Source: Oscillospiraceae bacterium (GTDB lineage Bacteria > Bacillota_A > Clostridia > Oscillospirales > Oscillospiraceae). From it: 64,000 bases of DNA. Positions within the stretch are counted from its first letter, which is position 1. Each line of letters opens with the position of its first letter. The notes below the pieces were generated by a model, which worked only from the letters and a program-made list of their open reading frames with translations, ran no database searches and was not told the DNA's origin. Shown one piece after another: positions 6,926 through 15,260 of this stretch. Position numbers and translations under genes: made by a program. Location: the NCBI GenBank assembly GCA_021771675.1, contig JAETOP010000001.1, positions 1-64,000 of the forward strand, given 5' to 3'.

Positions 6926-8148
6926 CGATTCGCCTCCTGCCTTGCTGTATCCCTGTCACCGCTGGACATGGGATTGCCCGGATATTGGGTCATCTCCGCT
7001 GACCGCAGGAAGCGATTCCTGGAATTCGATTGATTTGCCAGGGCTGAGGTCAGGGGGAGCCGTTCAAAGTCCCGCAGACTGGTGTTTTCAATGCCGATAA
7101 ATTGATTGTAAATGGCTTCCCAGGTTTCGTAGTTCACAATGCCGGTCTCCGGAAGACCAAATCTTCTTTGGGCGGCAAGAACAGCGTCTCTGGTATCGGG
7201 ACCGAAGATGCCGTCCACAGCGATTTGGGGAATTTCGGAGATGTAGGAAGATAGAACCCGAAGCATATATTGCAGCTGCTCAACCTGAACGCCCCGGTCG
7301 CCCTGCTGGATAGGGTTGCGGCTTGCCCAGGCGATGGAGTAATATGTCTGGCCCTGGCTTTGCAGCTCTGCTAAATTGTTCACGGCGATATACAGACGTA
7401 CCAGGGCATACCAGGTGGCCTGACCCACAATGCCGTCTACTTGTAGATTGAAAATCTCCTGGAATTTTCGGACGGCGGCTTCGGTCTGCTCTCCAAAAAT
7501 TCCATCGATTTGAGGGATTTTCGGGATTGCGGGATAGTTTTCCGCTATGCGGTTCAGCTCCGTTTGAATGATTACCACATATGGCCCCACGTTTCCCCGG
7601 CGGATTGGCGTCCCGGGGTAGGAGGAAGTGTAGTCCCGGACAGGGGCATTTTCAACGATTTCCACATTGCCGTAGTAGTTTCTCAAAATCTGGGTGGAGT
7701 TGTATCCCTGCTGCGCAAGCTCCTGGCTGCCCCACTGACTGAGTCCCTCACAGGTGACAGTGGTTCCGTTGCAGTATTTGGCGGCCAGGGGTTCCACAAA
7801 ACCCGGGCGGCGGAGGTAGTCGTTGAACAGCTCATCAACCAGACGGGCAATGTTGGTGAAATAACTTCGTCCATAGACAAAAAACTGGTCGTAGGCGGTA
7901 TTGTTTGTGATGTCAAAATCATAGCCCCGGCTGCGATAGAATTCTGTGTAAACCCGGTTCAGCGCAAAAGAGACAATGGCGAGGATATTGGCTCGCAGTG
8001 CGCTTTCGTCCCAGGTGGGGTAAATCTCACTGGATGCCACGTTTTTGATGTAGTCAACAAAATCGACGGTTACATTTGGCGCATCCTCGTCGGGCGCACC
8101 CAAATGAACAGTGATTTTTTGGGGAATATAGGGAATAACCGTTGGCAT
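6922..8148 (-). CDS. SpoIID-like domain fused to two peptidoglycan-binding domains
   Basis: 408 residues. About residues 25-165 resemble SpoIID/LytB lytic transglycosylases: VASSEIYPTWDESALRANIL parallels the AEMPGEFEPEALKAQ block of the spoIID product in this window, keeping the glutamate at the catalytic position, and GLSQWGSQELAQQGYNSTQ parallels its GMSQYGANAMAQEG. Two PG_binding_1 domains follow, near residues 185-255 (IDGIFGEQTEAAVRKFQ) and 285-350 (VDGIFGPDTRDAVLAAQ). The tail is Asn/Ser/Arg-rich. There is no signal peptide or membrane anchor, unlike true SpoIID. It probably binds, and may cleave, peptidoglycan glycan strands; activity is unproven. Confidence 0.75.
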   Translation of the reverse strand: MPTVIPYIPQKITVHLGAPDEDAPNVTVDFVDYIKNVASSEIYPTWDESALRANILAIVSFALNRVYTEFYRSRGYDFDITNNTAYDQFFVYGRSYFTNIARLVDELFNDYLRRPGFVEPLAAKYCNGTTVTCEGLSQWGSQELAQQGYNSTQILRNYYGNVEIVENAPVRDYTSSYPGTPIRRGNVGPYVVIIQTELNRIAENYPAIPKIPQIDGIFGEQTEAAVRKFQEIFNLQVDGIVGQATWYALVRLYIAVNNLAELQSQGQTYYSIAWASRNPIQQGDRGVQVEQLQYMLRVLSSYISEIPQIAVDGIFGPDTRDAVLAAQRRFGLPETGIVNYETWEAIYNQFIGIENTSLRDFERLPLTSALANQSNSRNRFLRSAEMTQYPGNPMSSGDRDTARQEANR

Positions 8149-8160
8149 ATGCGGCCCCCT

Positions 8161-8541
8161 TTACAGATTTTGTGGAGGCGTTACCACATCCATGCTGTCC
8201 TCTTCACCCAAAGGAAGCTGGGAGAGGGGGATCATTTTCAAATCCTGAAAAGTGATTGTACCCGGGAATATCTGGATGTCTTTCGACTCAAAGGGCCCAA
8301 AACCGTCCCGGTACGCAACCAGATTCACAAGGGTATAGGGCTTTTCCTCCGCACCGGGAGTCTGGCTCTCCGACAAATTGGGAACCGGAATCTCAATGGG
8401 AGCAATCAGACCGCTTCGGTCGGTCACCCGCATGGCAATGGCTGTCTGATCCGGAGCAGTGACCACCACGGCCACATTCCGCAGTGGAATCTGGGCGTTG
8501 CTGGTGTAGGCCCGGGCCTGCAAATATCCAATGGCTGGCAT
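8161..8541 (-). CDS. Carboxypeptidase regulatory-like (transthyretin-like) domain protein
   Basis: 126 residues from ATG 8541, which has AGGAAGG 7 bases upstream; a second ATG two codons earlier is possible. An upstream extension to 8799 would run through a repeat and is rejected. The protein begins MNMPAIGYLQARAYTSNAQI when the earlier ATG is included, then NVAVVVTAPDQTAIAMRVTD and LVAYRDGFGPFESKDIQIFPG, the pattern of a beta-sandwich domain of the carboxypeptidase regulatory or transthyretin-like kind. It is followed 12 bases later by the SpoIID-like/peptidoglycan-binding gene and is probably its operon partner, perhaps as an adhesive or structural module. Confidence 0.65.
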   Translation of the reverse strand: MPAIGYLQARAYTSNAQIPLRNVAVVVTAPDQTAIAMRVTDRSGLIAPIEIPVPNLSESQTPGAEEKPYTLVNLVAYRDGFGPFESKDIQIFPGTITFQDLKMIPLSQLPLGEEDSMDVVTPPQNL

Positions 8542-8606
8542 GTTCATCCCTTCCTTTCCATACCTTCCTAGGTTATGCGATTCCAGATAAAATGGTGCGG
8601 GCTTAG

Positions 8607-8833
8607 GCCGTCGAAAATCCCCTTTGGGGCTTTCCGACGGAAAGGTTGCAGTCTGCTTAGCGCACTCCTTGTGCGCCGGGGCGTACAACTCGCACACACG
8701 CAGCCTGAGATGTATTTTCTGCCAGGTACACGCCCTGGCAGAAAATGATCTGACTTCATTTGCCGCTGCGGCGGCAAACTCTGCGAGGCCTTTTAACACA
8801 CTGCGGCGGGGCAGAATTCATCCTGCCCCGCCG
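8607..8833 (-). repeat. Structured repeat family B, copy 1
   Basis: Read on the minus strand from 8833 it starts with a hairpin (GGCGGGGCAG...CTGCCCCGCC with TGAATTC in the loop, 8804-8833), directly after the stop codon of the helical-protein gene at 8835. It continues through AAAAGGCCTCGCAGAGTT, a GCCGCCGCAGCGGC hairpin, an ATTTTCTGCCAGG/CCTGGCAGAAAAT hairpin, GCGCACAAGGAGTGCGC and a final CCGTCG...CGACGG hairpin at 8607. It aligns throughout with 32150-32412, where the variable stems carry compensating changes. Open frames across it are not considered genes. Confidence 0.8.
8804..8833 (-). terminator. GC-rich terminator-like hairpin after the helical-protein gene
   Basis: CGGCGGGGCAG and CTGCCCCGCCG form an 11-bp stem with TGAATTC in the loop, 1 base after the stop codon at 8835. 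There is no T tract after the stem, so it may be part of repeat B rather than a simple intrinsic terminator. Confidence 0.55.
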
Positions 8834-8834
8834 G

Positions 8835-9263
8835 TTATAGAAAGGGTTTCATCTGGTCTACATTGGAGCGCTCAGTTTCCAAAAGCTTTTTGGAGAGAGT
8901 GCGTATGGCCTCGTCCTGCTCCTGATATTGATGGAGATTCTTTAGCCCTTTGATGGTGCCGCTGGTGTTGCCTCGGATCATCATCGCCGCAATTTTGCTG
9001 TCTACATCCCCGTAGGACAGTTTCAGCTTCGTCATCCGGTCTGTCATAAACCGGATGGAATGATTCAGCTCTGGCAAAACCCAATTCCGCTCCTTCGCCA
9101 TGGAATGGGCCTGACGCTCAATGGTGTCGTATTCCCGAAGCTGGGACTGCATAGCCTGCCGCAGCTCCGGCTTCATTTCTGTTTCCAGGGCACTGCGAAT
9201 ACCCAGCTGTCCCATCTGTGTGGTTTTCAGGATGGAGGACAACAGTTCTTTGCTATTTTTCAT
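8835..9263 (-). CDS. Helical protein resembling ferritin-like/CotF-type spore proteins
   Basis: 142 residues from ATG 9263 (MKNSKELLSSILKTTQMGQL); the frame continues upstream to 9365 but only across the divergent promoter region. It is almost all helical with heptad-like patterns and blocks such as PELRQAMQSQLREYDTIERQ and ELNHSIRFMTDRM, which suggest a four-helix bundle like the ferritin-like DUF2383/CotF proteins of spore formers. Metal ligands of true ferritins are not evident. The ribosome-binding site is weak. It is divergent from asnB and upstream of repeat B. The function is inferred only from overall character. Confidence 0.55.
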   Translation of the reverse strand: MKNSKELLSSILKTTQMGQLGIRSALETEMKPELRQAMQSQLREYDTIERQAHSMAKERNWVLPELNHSIRFMTDRMTKLKLSYGDVDSKIAAMMIRGNTSGTIKGLKNLHQYQEQDEAIRTLSKKLLETERSNVDQMKPFL

Positions 9264-9364
9264 TTTTATCACCGGGAGTATTATGCGCAATTGACGGAAA
9301 TCTATTCGGCACTTCAGAAACCGGAAAGACATATAATGTTCAGACGGAAGGATGTGGTAAACCA

Positions 9365-11191
9365 ATGTGTGCCATTGCAGGCTGTATTCATTTGCCGGTT
9401 TCCCAGCAAATCCTTGGGAAAATGCTCGATACCATGCAGCGCCGGGGGCCGGATGGACAGGGAATTTTTCAGGCAGGGGAGTGCACCCTGCTTCATTCCA
9501 GACTGGCCATTATTGATCCCCAAGGCGGTCAGCAGCCCATGACCCTGGAATACGGACAGGAAGAATATACCCTGGTTTATAACGGAGAGCTCTACAACAC
9601 CCGGGAAATCCGTTCGGAGCTGGAGCGGGCGGGGCATCAGTTCCTCGGCCATTCCGATACCGAGGTGGTGCTCCACGCCTATGCCCAGTGGGGAGCAAAA
9701 TGCGTCAACCGGTTCAATGGGATTTTTGCCTTTGCTGTCTGGGAGCGGAAAGCAGAGCGCCTGTTCCTGGCCCGGGACAGAATCGGCGTAAAGCCCCTGT
9801 TCTACGCCCAATTGGAAAACGGGCTGCTCTTTGCTTCGGAAATCAAGACCATTCTGTGCCATCCCGACGTAAAACCGGAATTGGATGCCCAGGGAGCTTA
9901 TCAGCTGCTGCTTCTGGGCCCCGGCCGGATTCCGGGCAGCGGCGTATTCCATGGGATTCAGGAGTTGGAGCCGGGGTGGTGGGGCTATTTTGAGGGAAGC
10001 CGGCTTTCCCTGCATCAATATTGGAAATTGACGGACTGTTCTCATTCGGATACCTTTGAGGAAACCTGCGAGAAGGTGCGTTTCCTGGTCACTGATGCCA
10101 TCAAAAGGCAGATGGTGTCCGATGTGCCCATCGGTACCTTCCTGTCCGGCGGCCTGGATTCCAGCATCATCAGTGCTGTCTGCGCCGGGGAGCTGGAGAA
10201 AAGGGGAGAGCTGCTTCCCACCTTCTCGGTGGACTATCTGAATAATGACAAATATTTCCAGCCGGGAAAATTCCAGCCCAATTCCGATAACGCTTACATC
10301 GAAATTATGCGCAAAGCCATCCGCTCCGATCACCACTGGACGGTGCTCACCCCGGAAGATTTGGGGGCGGAATTGGAAAACGCCACCATGGCCCGGGATA
10401 TTCCCGGCATGGCGGACGTAGATTTTTCCCTGCTGGCCTTCTGCCGAAAGATCGGCGCAGCGGTGAAGGTGGCCCTTTCCGGGGAGTGCGCCGATGAAAT
10501 TTTCGGCGGCTACCCCTGGTATCGTGACCCGGAGGTCCGGGCAAAGGCGGGCTTCCCCTGGTCCCAGACGACGGCCCAGCGGGCGGGATTGATGACTGGG
10601 GCCCTTTCCCGGAACGGTTCACCGGAACGCTTTGTGATGGATGCATATTTGGATACCTGCCGCCAGAGCGACATCCTGCCGGAAAATTCTCCCCAAGAGC
10701 GGAGAATGAAAGAAATGGTCAACTTAAATTTCCGATGGTTTATGCAGACGCTGCTGGACCGGAAGGACCGGATGAGCATGTATTCCGGGCTGGAGGTGCG
10801 GGTGCCCTTCTGCGACTACCGGATTGCGGAATACCTGTACAGCGTTCCCTGGGAGTTTAAGGATTATCAGGGCAGGGAAAAGGGACTGCTGCGCCACGCC
10901 GTCCGGGATTTGCTCCCGGAGGAGATTGTGAGCCGGAAGAAAAGTCCCTACCCGAAGACCTTTGACCCAAGGTATGAGAGACTGATGGAGGAAAGGCTCC
11001 ATCGGGTTTTGGAGGAAAAGGAGAATCCCTTGTTCAGCCTCATTGACAGGGAGGCGCTGAAGGACTTCCTCTCCCGGGAAAGCCAGTGGCCCTGGTATGG
11101 CCAGCTGATGCGCCGCCCTCAAACCATGGCCTATCTTCTGCAAATCGAATTCTGGCTCCGGCATTACAAGGTCAATTTGCTCTTTGCGTAA
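9365..11191 (+). CDS. asnB: Asparagine synthase (glutamine-hydrolysing)
   Basis: 608 residues. MCAIAGCIHL places the nucleophilic Cys2 of the N-terminal glutaminase (Ntn) domain directly after the initiator Met, which fixes the start at ATG 9365; the frame extends upstream without meaning. RRGPDGQG and YNGELYNTREIR are glutaminase-domain blocks. The synthetase domain carries the PP-loop ATP motif SGGLDSSIISA and later GECADEIFGGYPW. It makes asparagine from aspartate, glutamine and ATP. It stands alone with a hairpin terminator downstream. Members of this family also amidate cell-wall peptides, but the domain order and length fit AsnB. Confidence 0.93.
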   Translation: MCAIAGCIHLPVSQQILGKMLDTMQRRGPDGQGIFQAGECTLLHSRLAIIDPQGGQQPMTLEYGQEEYTLVYNGELYNTREIRSELERAGHQFLGHSDTEVVLHAYAQWGAKCVNRFNGIFAFAVWERKAERLFLARDRIGVKPLFYAQLENGLLFASEIKTILCHPDVKPELDAQGAYQLLLLGPGRIPGSGVFHGIQELEPGWWGYFEGSRLSLHQYWKLTDCSHSDTFEETCEKVRFLVTDAIKRQMVSDVPIGTFLSGGLDSSIISAVCAGELEKRGELLPTFSVDYLNNDKYFQPGKFQPNSDNAYIEIMRKAIRSDHHWTVLTPEDLGAELENATMARDIPGMADVDFSLLAFCRKIGAAVKVALSGECADEIFGGYPWYRDPEVRAKAGFPWSQTTAQRAGLMTGALSRNGSPERFVMDAYLDTCRQSDILPENSPQERRMKEMVNLNFRWFMQTLLDRKDRMSMYSGLEVRVPFCDYRIAEYLYSVPWEFKDYQGREKGLLRHAVRDLLPEEIVSRKKSPYPKTFDPRYERLMEERLHRVLEEKENPLFSLIDREALKDFLSRESQWPWYGQLMRRPQTMAYLLQIEFWLRHYKVNLLFA

Positions 11192-11194
11192 AAG

Positions 11195-11223
11195 TAAGCC
11201 CCATGCCGCAGCATGGGGCCTTA
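11195..11223. terminator. Terminator between asnB and the convergent anti-sigma gene
   Basis: TAAGCCCCATGC-CGCA-GCATGGGGCCTTA, an 11-12 bp stem with a 4-base loop, followed by AAAATTT. Its place between convergent genes suggests two-way use. Confidence 0.8.
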
Positions 11224-11227
11224 AAAT

Positions 11228-12841
11228 TTAGCTCAGGGGAAATGTTTTCACGGATTTCATTTCCAGGGGAATCCGGACGTAGGAATTGATAATCTCCATG
11301 GCCTGTTCCTCAGAAATAAGGGTGCGGTTTGTTCCGTTTTCATCAATCAGTACCCAGCCGTCGTGGGGATCATAATCCACATCCTTCCACTTGTGGGTAC
11401 GGCCGTCTTCCTCAATGTGGGAATAGTGATGGTAGGGTCTGCCGTCCAGGAAGACATAGTGCTCGAAAATGTTCCCCTCGCACAGATACCCTTCGTAATA
11501 GCTGGATGCGATTCTGGTGGTTCTGCCGCTTTGGAGAGTCCAGATTTCGTGAATATGGCCGTCCCGCCCAAGAATCAGCTCGTCCTCGCCGTCCCCGGTC
11601 ACATCCCGGAGGGTGTAGTCCATGGTGTCCCAGAAGTTTTCATAGGCCACGTTGCAATGATCGGTGAAGTAGGATTCGTTGTCCCGAATCTGGCAGATGA
11701 GGTCGCCGTAATTGTCATGGAACTCATTCTCCTCATAGACCCGCCGCCGCTGCGCTGCCTCTTCCGGGTCCTCTGTTGCATCCTGTATGGCCTGATACCG
11801 CTCCTCGATTGATTGCTGAAGCTGAGTGATGTTCTCGATCTGCCGGGGCTTGAGGGAGAAATCCAGGGATTCGGCAATCAGCTCCATGTCCCGGTGGGAC
11901 ATCACATCGCCGGGGCTGTCCCAGTTCCATCCCACATTGCGGATGGTGATGTCGATAAAGGCGTCCTCCCGGTCGATGAGCAGATAAGCGTCGCCGCCCT
12001 TGTCGCTGGCGATGAGCACATCCGTTCCGTCGGGCAGCTTGTAGTTCCACTGCTCCACGTTCTCCCCGTCCTCAATCATGAGATAGCCGCTGCTGAAACA
12101 GTCCTTGCTCCGGTAGTCATAGATCAGGGTGAAGGTGTATTCCTGCTGGGTTTCCGGATTTTTCAGCGTGGCCTGATAGGAGGCGTTGAAGTTGCCGGAT
12201 TCCGCCGCTCTTGCGCCCCCAAATTCCGTTTGCAGATACTGATTCCCATTCACAACGCTGTCAATTCCCAGCGCCTGGGAAAACAAATCCCCATCGCTCC
12301 CCTGGAAGATCACGGCGGCGCCTTCCAGCTTCAAATCGTATTTCTGGCAGAGCTCGTCGATTTTGTCCAGCATCTGCTGGGAGTAGGCGTCCACGTAATT
12401 ATTGTACTGGGCGGGTTTTTCAAAGCCGCTGTTTTCCTTCCAAATGGTGCCCTCCGGGTCGTAGCTCTGCTTGAATTCCATCCACTCCTTCAGGGCCTGG
12501 TAGTTCTTGCCGCCCTCAGCGCCTCCGATGGAGATAAAGTGGCGCACCTTCTCGGTTTCCGGAATCTTGCTGCCGTCCTGGGTATAGCGCATACCATCTA
12601 CATAGGTTTCTTCCCCCACACGCAGGTCTTCCAGGTGAAGCAGAAGGACGGCGCAGCCCATCAGAAACACCATCAGCGCCACCATGGCCGCAATCAGCAG
12701 GGGTCTGCGGGTTCTTTTGATGCCGGGGCGGTTTGTCTCGCCACTGAATTTTGCGTCAGAAGAAAATTGTCCACGCTCTGCCTTTTCAATCAGATCATCG
12801 CCCACATCGGTCAGGCCGAAAAAAATCTCTTTTCCATTCAT
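11228..12841 (-). CDS. Membrane anti-sigma factor, partner of the adjacent ECF sigma (pair 1)
   Basis: 537 residues. A cytoplasmic N-terminus of about 45 residues (MNGKEIFFGLTDVGDDLIEK) matches the start of the second anti-sigma protein in this window (MNGKNMLSGLSFINRKFIEE) and presumably binds the sigma factor. One membrane helix (LLIAAMVALMVFLMGCAVLL, about residues 48-67) follows, then a large extracellular part. Near residue 410 it has DVTGDGEDELILGRDG, a calcium-binding FG-GAP/VCBS-like loop. It overlaps the sigma gene by 4 bases (ATGA). It probably holds the sigma factor at the membrane until an external signal arrives. Signal unknown. Confidence 0.8.
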   Translation of the reverse strand: MNGKEIFFGLTDVGDDLIEKAERGQFSSDAKFSGETNRPGIKRTRRPLLIAAMVALMVFLMGCAVLLLHLEDLRVGEETYVDGMRYTQDGSKIPETEKVRHFISIGGAEGGKNYQALKEWMEFKQSYDPEGTIWKENSGFEKPAQYNNYVDAYSQQMLDKIDELCQKYDLKLEGAAVIFQGSDGDLFSQALGIDSVVNGNQYLQTEFGGARAAESGNFNASYQATLKNPETQQEYTFTLIYDYRSKDCFSSGYLMIEDGENVEQWNYKLPDGTDVLIASDKGGDAYLLIDREDAFIDITIRNVGWNWDSPGDVMSHRDMELIAESLDFSLKPRQIENITQLQQSIEERYQAIQDATEDPEEAAQRRRVYEENEFHDNYGDLICQIRDNESYFTDHCNVAYENFWDTMDYTLRDVTGDGEDELILGRDGHIHEIWTLQSGRTTRIASSYYEGYLCEGNIFEHYVFLDGRPYHHYSHIEEDGRTHKWKDVDYDPHDGWVLIDENGTNRTLISEEQAMEIINSYVRIPLEMKSVKTFPLS

Positions 12842-13392
12842 ACGCGGATTCCCTCCATTTCAAGATAGGTGCAGAGCTTGGCTCTGGTTCGGTTCAGCCG
12901 CATCAGCACGGCGCTTTCTGTGATCCCGTACCGGGCGGCGATTTGGGCAATGGTGTCCGCGTACCAGTATCGCCGCAGAAACACCATTTGATTTTCCGGT
13001 GTCAGGGTGCGCAGAAACTGGTCAAGGACCATGCTCAGCTCCTTGCCTTCCAGCTCCCTGTCCCGGGCCTTGTCCGGGATGCACATTTCCATCTCCTCGG
13101 TTAGGCTGACGATTTCCGCTTTTCGCTTCTCAGCATTCTTCCAATCCAGCTTTTTCAGTGCGAAATTTCGGCAGATCTTTGCCAGGTAAGCAAAGAAATA
13201 CCTGGGCCTCTGGGGAGGAATGGTATCCCAGGCCTTCATGTAGGTGTCACTGACGCTTTCCTCGGCATCCTGACCGTTTTTGACAATGTTCTCCGCCAGA
13301 TGATAAAGGCGCCTGCCATAGGTGTCGTCCGTATGACGAATGGCGTCCTCGTTCCTGGCAAAGAACAGGTCAATGATTTTACTGTCTTCCAT
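12838..13392 (-). CDS. ECF RNA polymerase sigma factor (pair 1)
   Basis: 184 residues starting MEDSKIIDLFFARNEDAI. Region 2 includes DAEESVSDTYMKAWDTIPP, the ECF core-binding/-10 segment (compare the usual D(A/V)EDxxQxxF). Region 4 near the C-terminus has FLRRYWYADTIAQIAARYGI, a helix-turn-helix for the -35. It overlaps the downstream anti-sigma gene by 4 bases. The second sigma gene at 15257 encodes a protein of identical length with many shared blocks, so the pairs arose by duplication. Probably autoregulated through the shared upstream motif. Confidence 0.9.
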   Translation of the reverse strand: MEDSKIIDLFFARNEDAIRHTDDTYGRRLYHLAENIVKNGQDAEESVSDTYMKAWDTIPPQRPRYFFAYLAKICRNFALKKLDWKNAEKRKAEIVSLTEEMEMCIPDKARDRELEGKELSMVLDQFLRTLTPENQMVFLRRYWYADTIAQIAARYGITESAVLMRLNRTRAKLCTYLEMEGIRV

Positions 13393-13417
13393 TGGGGCTC
13401 ACCTCACTTTTTTGTTC

Positions 13418-13455
13418 CTCACCCTAATAGATCGATTCCACGCAGGAAACCTCAC
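13418..13455 (-). promoter_or_regulatory. Putative ECF-dependent autoregulatory promoter (pair 1)
   Basis: On the minus strand GTGAGGTTTCC... leads to TGGAA-N5-CTA-N2-AGGGTGAG. The same block TGGAA-N5-CTA-N2-AGGGTGAG, with GTGACCTTTTC upstream, occurs at 15866-15828 before the second sigma gene. Sharing of this arrangement by two paralogous ECF genes is what an autoregulated promoter would look like. Confidence 0.5.
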
Positions 13456-13487
13456 GTCCTATGATAGCATTTTTTGGAGAAAAAGAA

Positions 13488-13521
13488 AGAGCCTGCTTCC
13501 GGTTAAGTGGAAGCAGGCTCT
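13488..13521 (-). terminator. Terminator of ECF/anti-sigma pair 2
   Basis: AGAGCCTGCTTCC and GGAAGCAGGCTCT form a 13-bp stem. On the minus strand it is followed by TTTCTTTTTCTCC, a good T tract. It separates pair 2 from pair 1. Confidence 0.85.
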
Positions 13522-13535
13522 GCGCAATGTGAATA

Positions 13536-15260
13536 TTAGGTAATATTGACTGGTAATTCTGTTCCATCTTCCAGGCGGACAAAATCAACCTGATCCAGAT
13601 CGATGGGGGTGTCAGCCGCTTTGCGAATGATGCGGCCACTTCCGTCGCCGGTTCCCATGGGAATTTCTGTCCCATCCTTCATAACAGCGGTTGGATTCAG
13701 AAAATAGGAAATGTCGCCTCCCTCCGCAAGGGTGATGACGGCTCCCAGCGTGCGCAGCTGGAAGGATGTAATTGTCACCTTGCCCTCTGAGCCGGAAATG
13801 GTAATGGGCTCCGTGAGGCATTCGATGGTTCTCAGATCGGAGCCGACGAAGCTGACCTCCGGCTCCCAGACACCCTGGGCAATGATTTTTTCGATGACTT
13901 TCTGGCCGTCGAAGTGCTGGGTGGTCAGGTCCTCAATATGGGCAATCCACTTCCCATCCAGCGGGAACGCGGGATCGTCGATGGTCTTCACGCCGAAGAA
14001 ATAGACGATGTCAGTGGTATTTGCCAATCCGTCGCCGTCGTCCTCGGAGTAGACGGTGAGATAGTTTTCCTCAAAGGTTCCTTCTTCCGGAATCAGGACA
14101 TTGGAATCCCGGTTGCCCGGATACACATATTCGCCGTCACCGCTGGGCAAAACCGTTCCCTCCGGCGCAGTCAGATGGAATACTGCCTTCCCAAAGGAAC
14201 CATCGAAAAGGACTTGTTTTGTCTCAATTTCCCAGCCGGGGTCATGGGAAGAGACGGCAGAAGCGGATTGATCCGGCAGCTGGGGGCGAATGGTGAAATC
14301 GATGGCATCCGCAACCTGCTCCACCTGATGGTCGGTCATCCACTCCGGGACGAATTCCGGGTCGTCGGTCATGGGGTTATAGCCCGCCTCAAATTGAACC
14401 GTTATGGTGGCGTCTGTGTTTTGGCAGAACAGGTAGGCCTCTCCCTCGGGCGCCCGGATGATCAGGACGGTGGCACCGGAGGCTGTGACATAGTTCCAGT
14501 CCTTCCATTCCTGGTTCAAATCCAGGTATTGATATTCCGTGCTTAGGCAATCGTTCCGGCAGTAGTGAAGCTGTGCATGGATGGAATAGGGCCACATGCC
14601 CTCCCCATTCGGCATATTCAGGTCCATGCTGATGCTGAAGTTCCCGGCGGGATAGCATTCTCCGCCGCTTAAATAGGCGGATACCTCACTGCCCGCCACC
14701 AACACATGATCGACTCCCACAGCACGGGTGAATCCGCCCATGGACTGAAATTCCAAGGGTACACCCAGAAGCTTCAAATTGTATTTTTCCGCCAGCGCTT
14801 CCAGCTTATCCACCATTTCCTGGGAATAGGTGGAGTATGCAAGGTAGGTATCGGGGAACAGCGCTTCCGGGTCTCCCTGGAAGGCTTGCTCCTCAATTGT
14901 TCCATCCGGGTCATAGGATTGAGCGAACGCAAACCATTCCTTGGCGGCCAGATAGCTGGGGCTGCCCTTCAGACCGCTGAGGGTCAGCACCTGCTGGGAC
15001 ACCGGCTCGGTTCCCACAATCTCCCGGTGGTATTCGTCAAATACGTTTCTGGTAATGTCCCGCTCTCCGACTTTCAGATTTTGCAGGTGCAAAACAACGG
15101 CGCAGCCCATCAGAAGCACCATCAGCGCCACGATGGCCGCAATCAGCAGGGGCTTTTTGAAAATCCTCCTGGTTTTCCTTGCTTCGGGAACGGATTCCGA
15201 TTCTTCGATAAATTTCCGATTGATAAAACTCAGTCCGGACAGCATGTTCTTTCCGTTCAT
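13536..15260 (-). CDS. Membrane anti-sigma factor (pair 2)
   Basis: 574 residues from ATG 15260, which overlaps the sigma stop by 4 bases. The open frame continues to 15917 but that part is only the shadow of the sigma gene in another frame. N-terminus MNGKNMLSGLSFINRKFIEE, one membrane helix (LLIAAIVALMVLLMGCAVVL, about residues 38-57), then a large extracellular region. The proximal extracellular part aligns with the pair 1 protein (KEWFAFAQSYDPDGTI against KEWMEFKQSYDPEGTI; MVDKLEALAEKYNLKL against MLDKIDELCQKYDLKL), while the C-terminal half differs, so the two probably sense different things. Confidence 0.8.
   Translation of the reverse strand: MNGKNMLSGLSFINRKFIEESESVPEARKTRRIFKKPLLIAAIVALMVLLMGCAVVLHLQNLKVGERDITRNVFDEYHREIVGTEPVSQQVLTLSGLKGSPSYLAAKEWFAFAQSYDPDGTIEEQAFQGDPEALFPDTYLAYSTYSQEMVDKLEALAEKYNLKLLGVPLEFQSMGGFTRAVGVDHVLVAGSEVSAYLSGGECYPAGNFSISMDLNMPNGEGMWPYSIHAQLHYCRNDCLSTEYQYLDLNQEWKDWNYVTASGATVLIIRAPEGEAYLFCQNTDATITVQFEAGYNPMTDDPEFVPEWMTDHQVEQVADAIDFTIRPQLPDQSASAVSSHDPGWEIETKQVLFDGSFGKAVFHLTAPEGTVLPSGDGEYVYPGNRDSNVLIPEEGTFEENYLTVYSEDDGDGLANTTDIVYFFGVKTIDDPAFPLDGKWIAHIEDLTTQHFDGQKVIEKIIAQGVWEPEVSFVGSDLRTIECLTEPITISGSEGKVTITSFQLRTLGAVITLAEGGDISYFLNPTAVMKDGTEIPMGTGDGSGRIIRKAADTPIDLDQVDFVRLEDGTELPVNIT

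Noticed and set aside
8542..8799. N-terminal extension of the transthyretin-like protein, and a plus-strand frame at 8624-8953
   Set aside because: Both run through repeat B, which also generates similar-looking peptides at its other copy. There is no ribosome-binding site and the repeat is non-coding.
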